A stretch of 12,113 bases of DNA from Clostridia bacterium (GTDB taxonomy: Bacteria; Bacillota; Clostridia; Christensenellales; Aristaeellaceae): positions 1 through 12,113 of the forward strand of contig JAEDKS010000065.1 of the NCBI GenBank assembly GCA_016295665.1. Reading direction: 5' to 3'. Within the stretch, counting starts at the first letter, position 1. Each line of letters starts with the position of its first letter. The notes below the pieces were generated by a model. It did not search any database. It saw nothing but the letters and a program-made list of their open reading frames with translations, and was not told where the DNA came from. Positions 12,095 to 12,113 of this stretch are shown piece after piece. Position numbers and translations under genes: made by a program.

Positions 12095-12113
12095 CGCGGC
12101 TGCTGCCGGCGCT
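12091..12113 (+). CDS. spoIIIAB: Probable start of spoIIIAB (truncated by window end)
   Basis: A GTG at 12091 overlaps the spoIIIAA stop (GTGA) and opens a frame reading M-T-R-L-L-P-A-L to the window edge. A basic residue followed by hydrophobic ones fits the N-terminal membrane segment of SpoIIIAB, and spoIIIAB follows spoIIIAA in nearly all spore formers. GGTGA lies about seven bases upstream as a weak ribosome binding site. Only seven codons are visible, so the assignment rests on synteny. Confidence 0.45.

Overview
This 12.1 kb window is GC-rich, densely coded chromosomal DNA from a spore-forming, Gram-positive (Firmicutes/Clostridia-type) anaerobe. The sporulation gene spoIIIAA at the right end, strong AGGAGG ribosome binding sites, consensus vegetative promoters (TTGACA/TATAAT) and Sec signal peptides of the MKR-LLL type support this. 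A placement near Christensenellales or a related high-GC gut lineage is my guess from general character only. I see no tRNA, rRNA, CRISPR array, insertion sequence or phage gene.

Minus strand, from right to left. A secreted 5'-nucleotidase/UDP-sugar hydrolase (8615-10270) has its own promoter and a strong terminator. Next is a four-gene envelope/redox operon (8416 down to 3941) with its own extended -10 promoter and a terminator: a LytR-CpsA-Psr (LCP) protein, a zinc-ribbon membrane protein with a large extracytoplasmic beta-rich region, a thioredoxin-reductase-like flavoprotein whose NADPH-binding motifs are gone, and a secreted DUF4163/DUF3298 protein. Then comes ilvE (branched-chain aminotransferase) behind a near-perfect housekeeping promoter. 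A strong hairpin without a U-tract separates ilvE from three tightly packed genes: an unrecognised 347-residue protein, an RluA-family pseudouridine synthase and a Cof-type HAD phosphatase that runs off the left edge.

Plus strand. From 10504 rightwards, divergent to the nucleotidase, lie a secreted L,D-transpeptidase with a peptidoglycan-binding domain, then spoIIIAA, then the first codons of a probable spoIIIAB. The upstream region carries CATACATT, which fits the sigma-E -10 consensus, with a near-match -35 at the right distance. This suggests that the transpeptidase belongs to the mother-cell spoIIIA transcription unit.

The two observations most worth following are the pyridine-nucleotide-independent (FFTR-like) thioredoxin reductase candidate inside a cell-envelope operon, and the L,D-transpeptidase placed at the head of the spoIIIA operon behind a sigma-E-like promoter.
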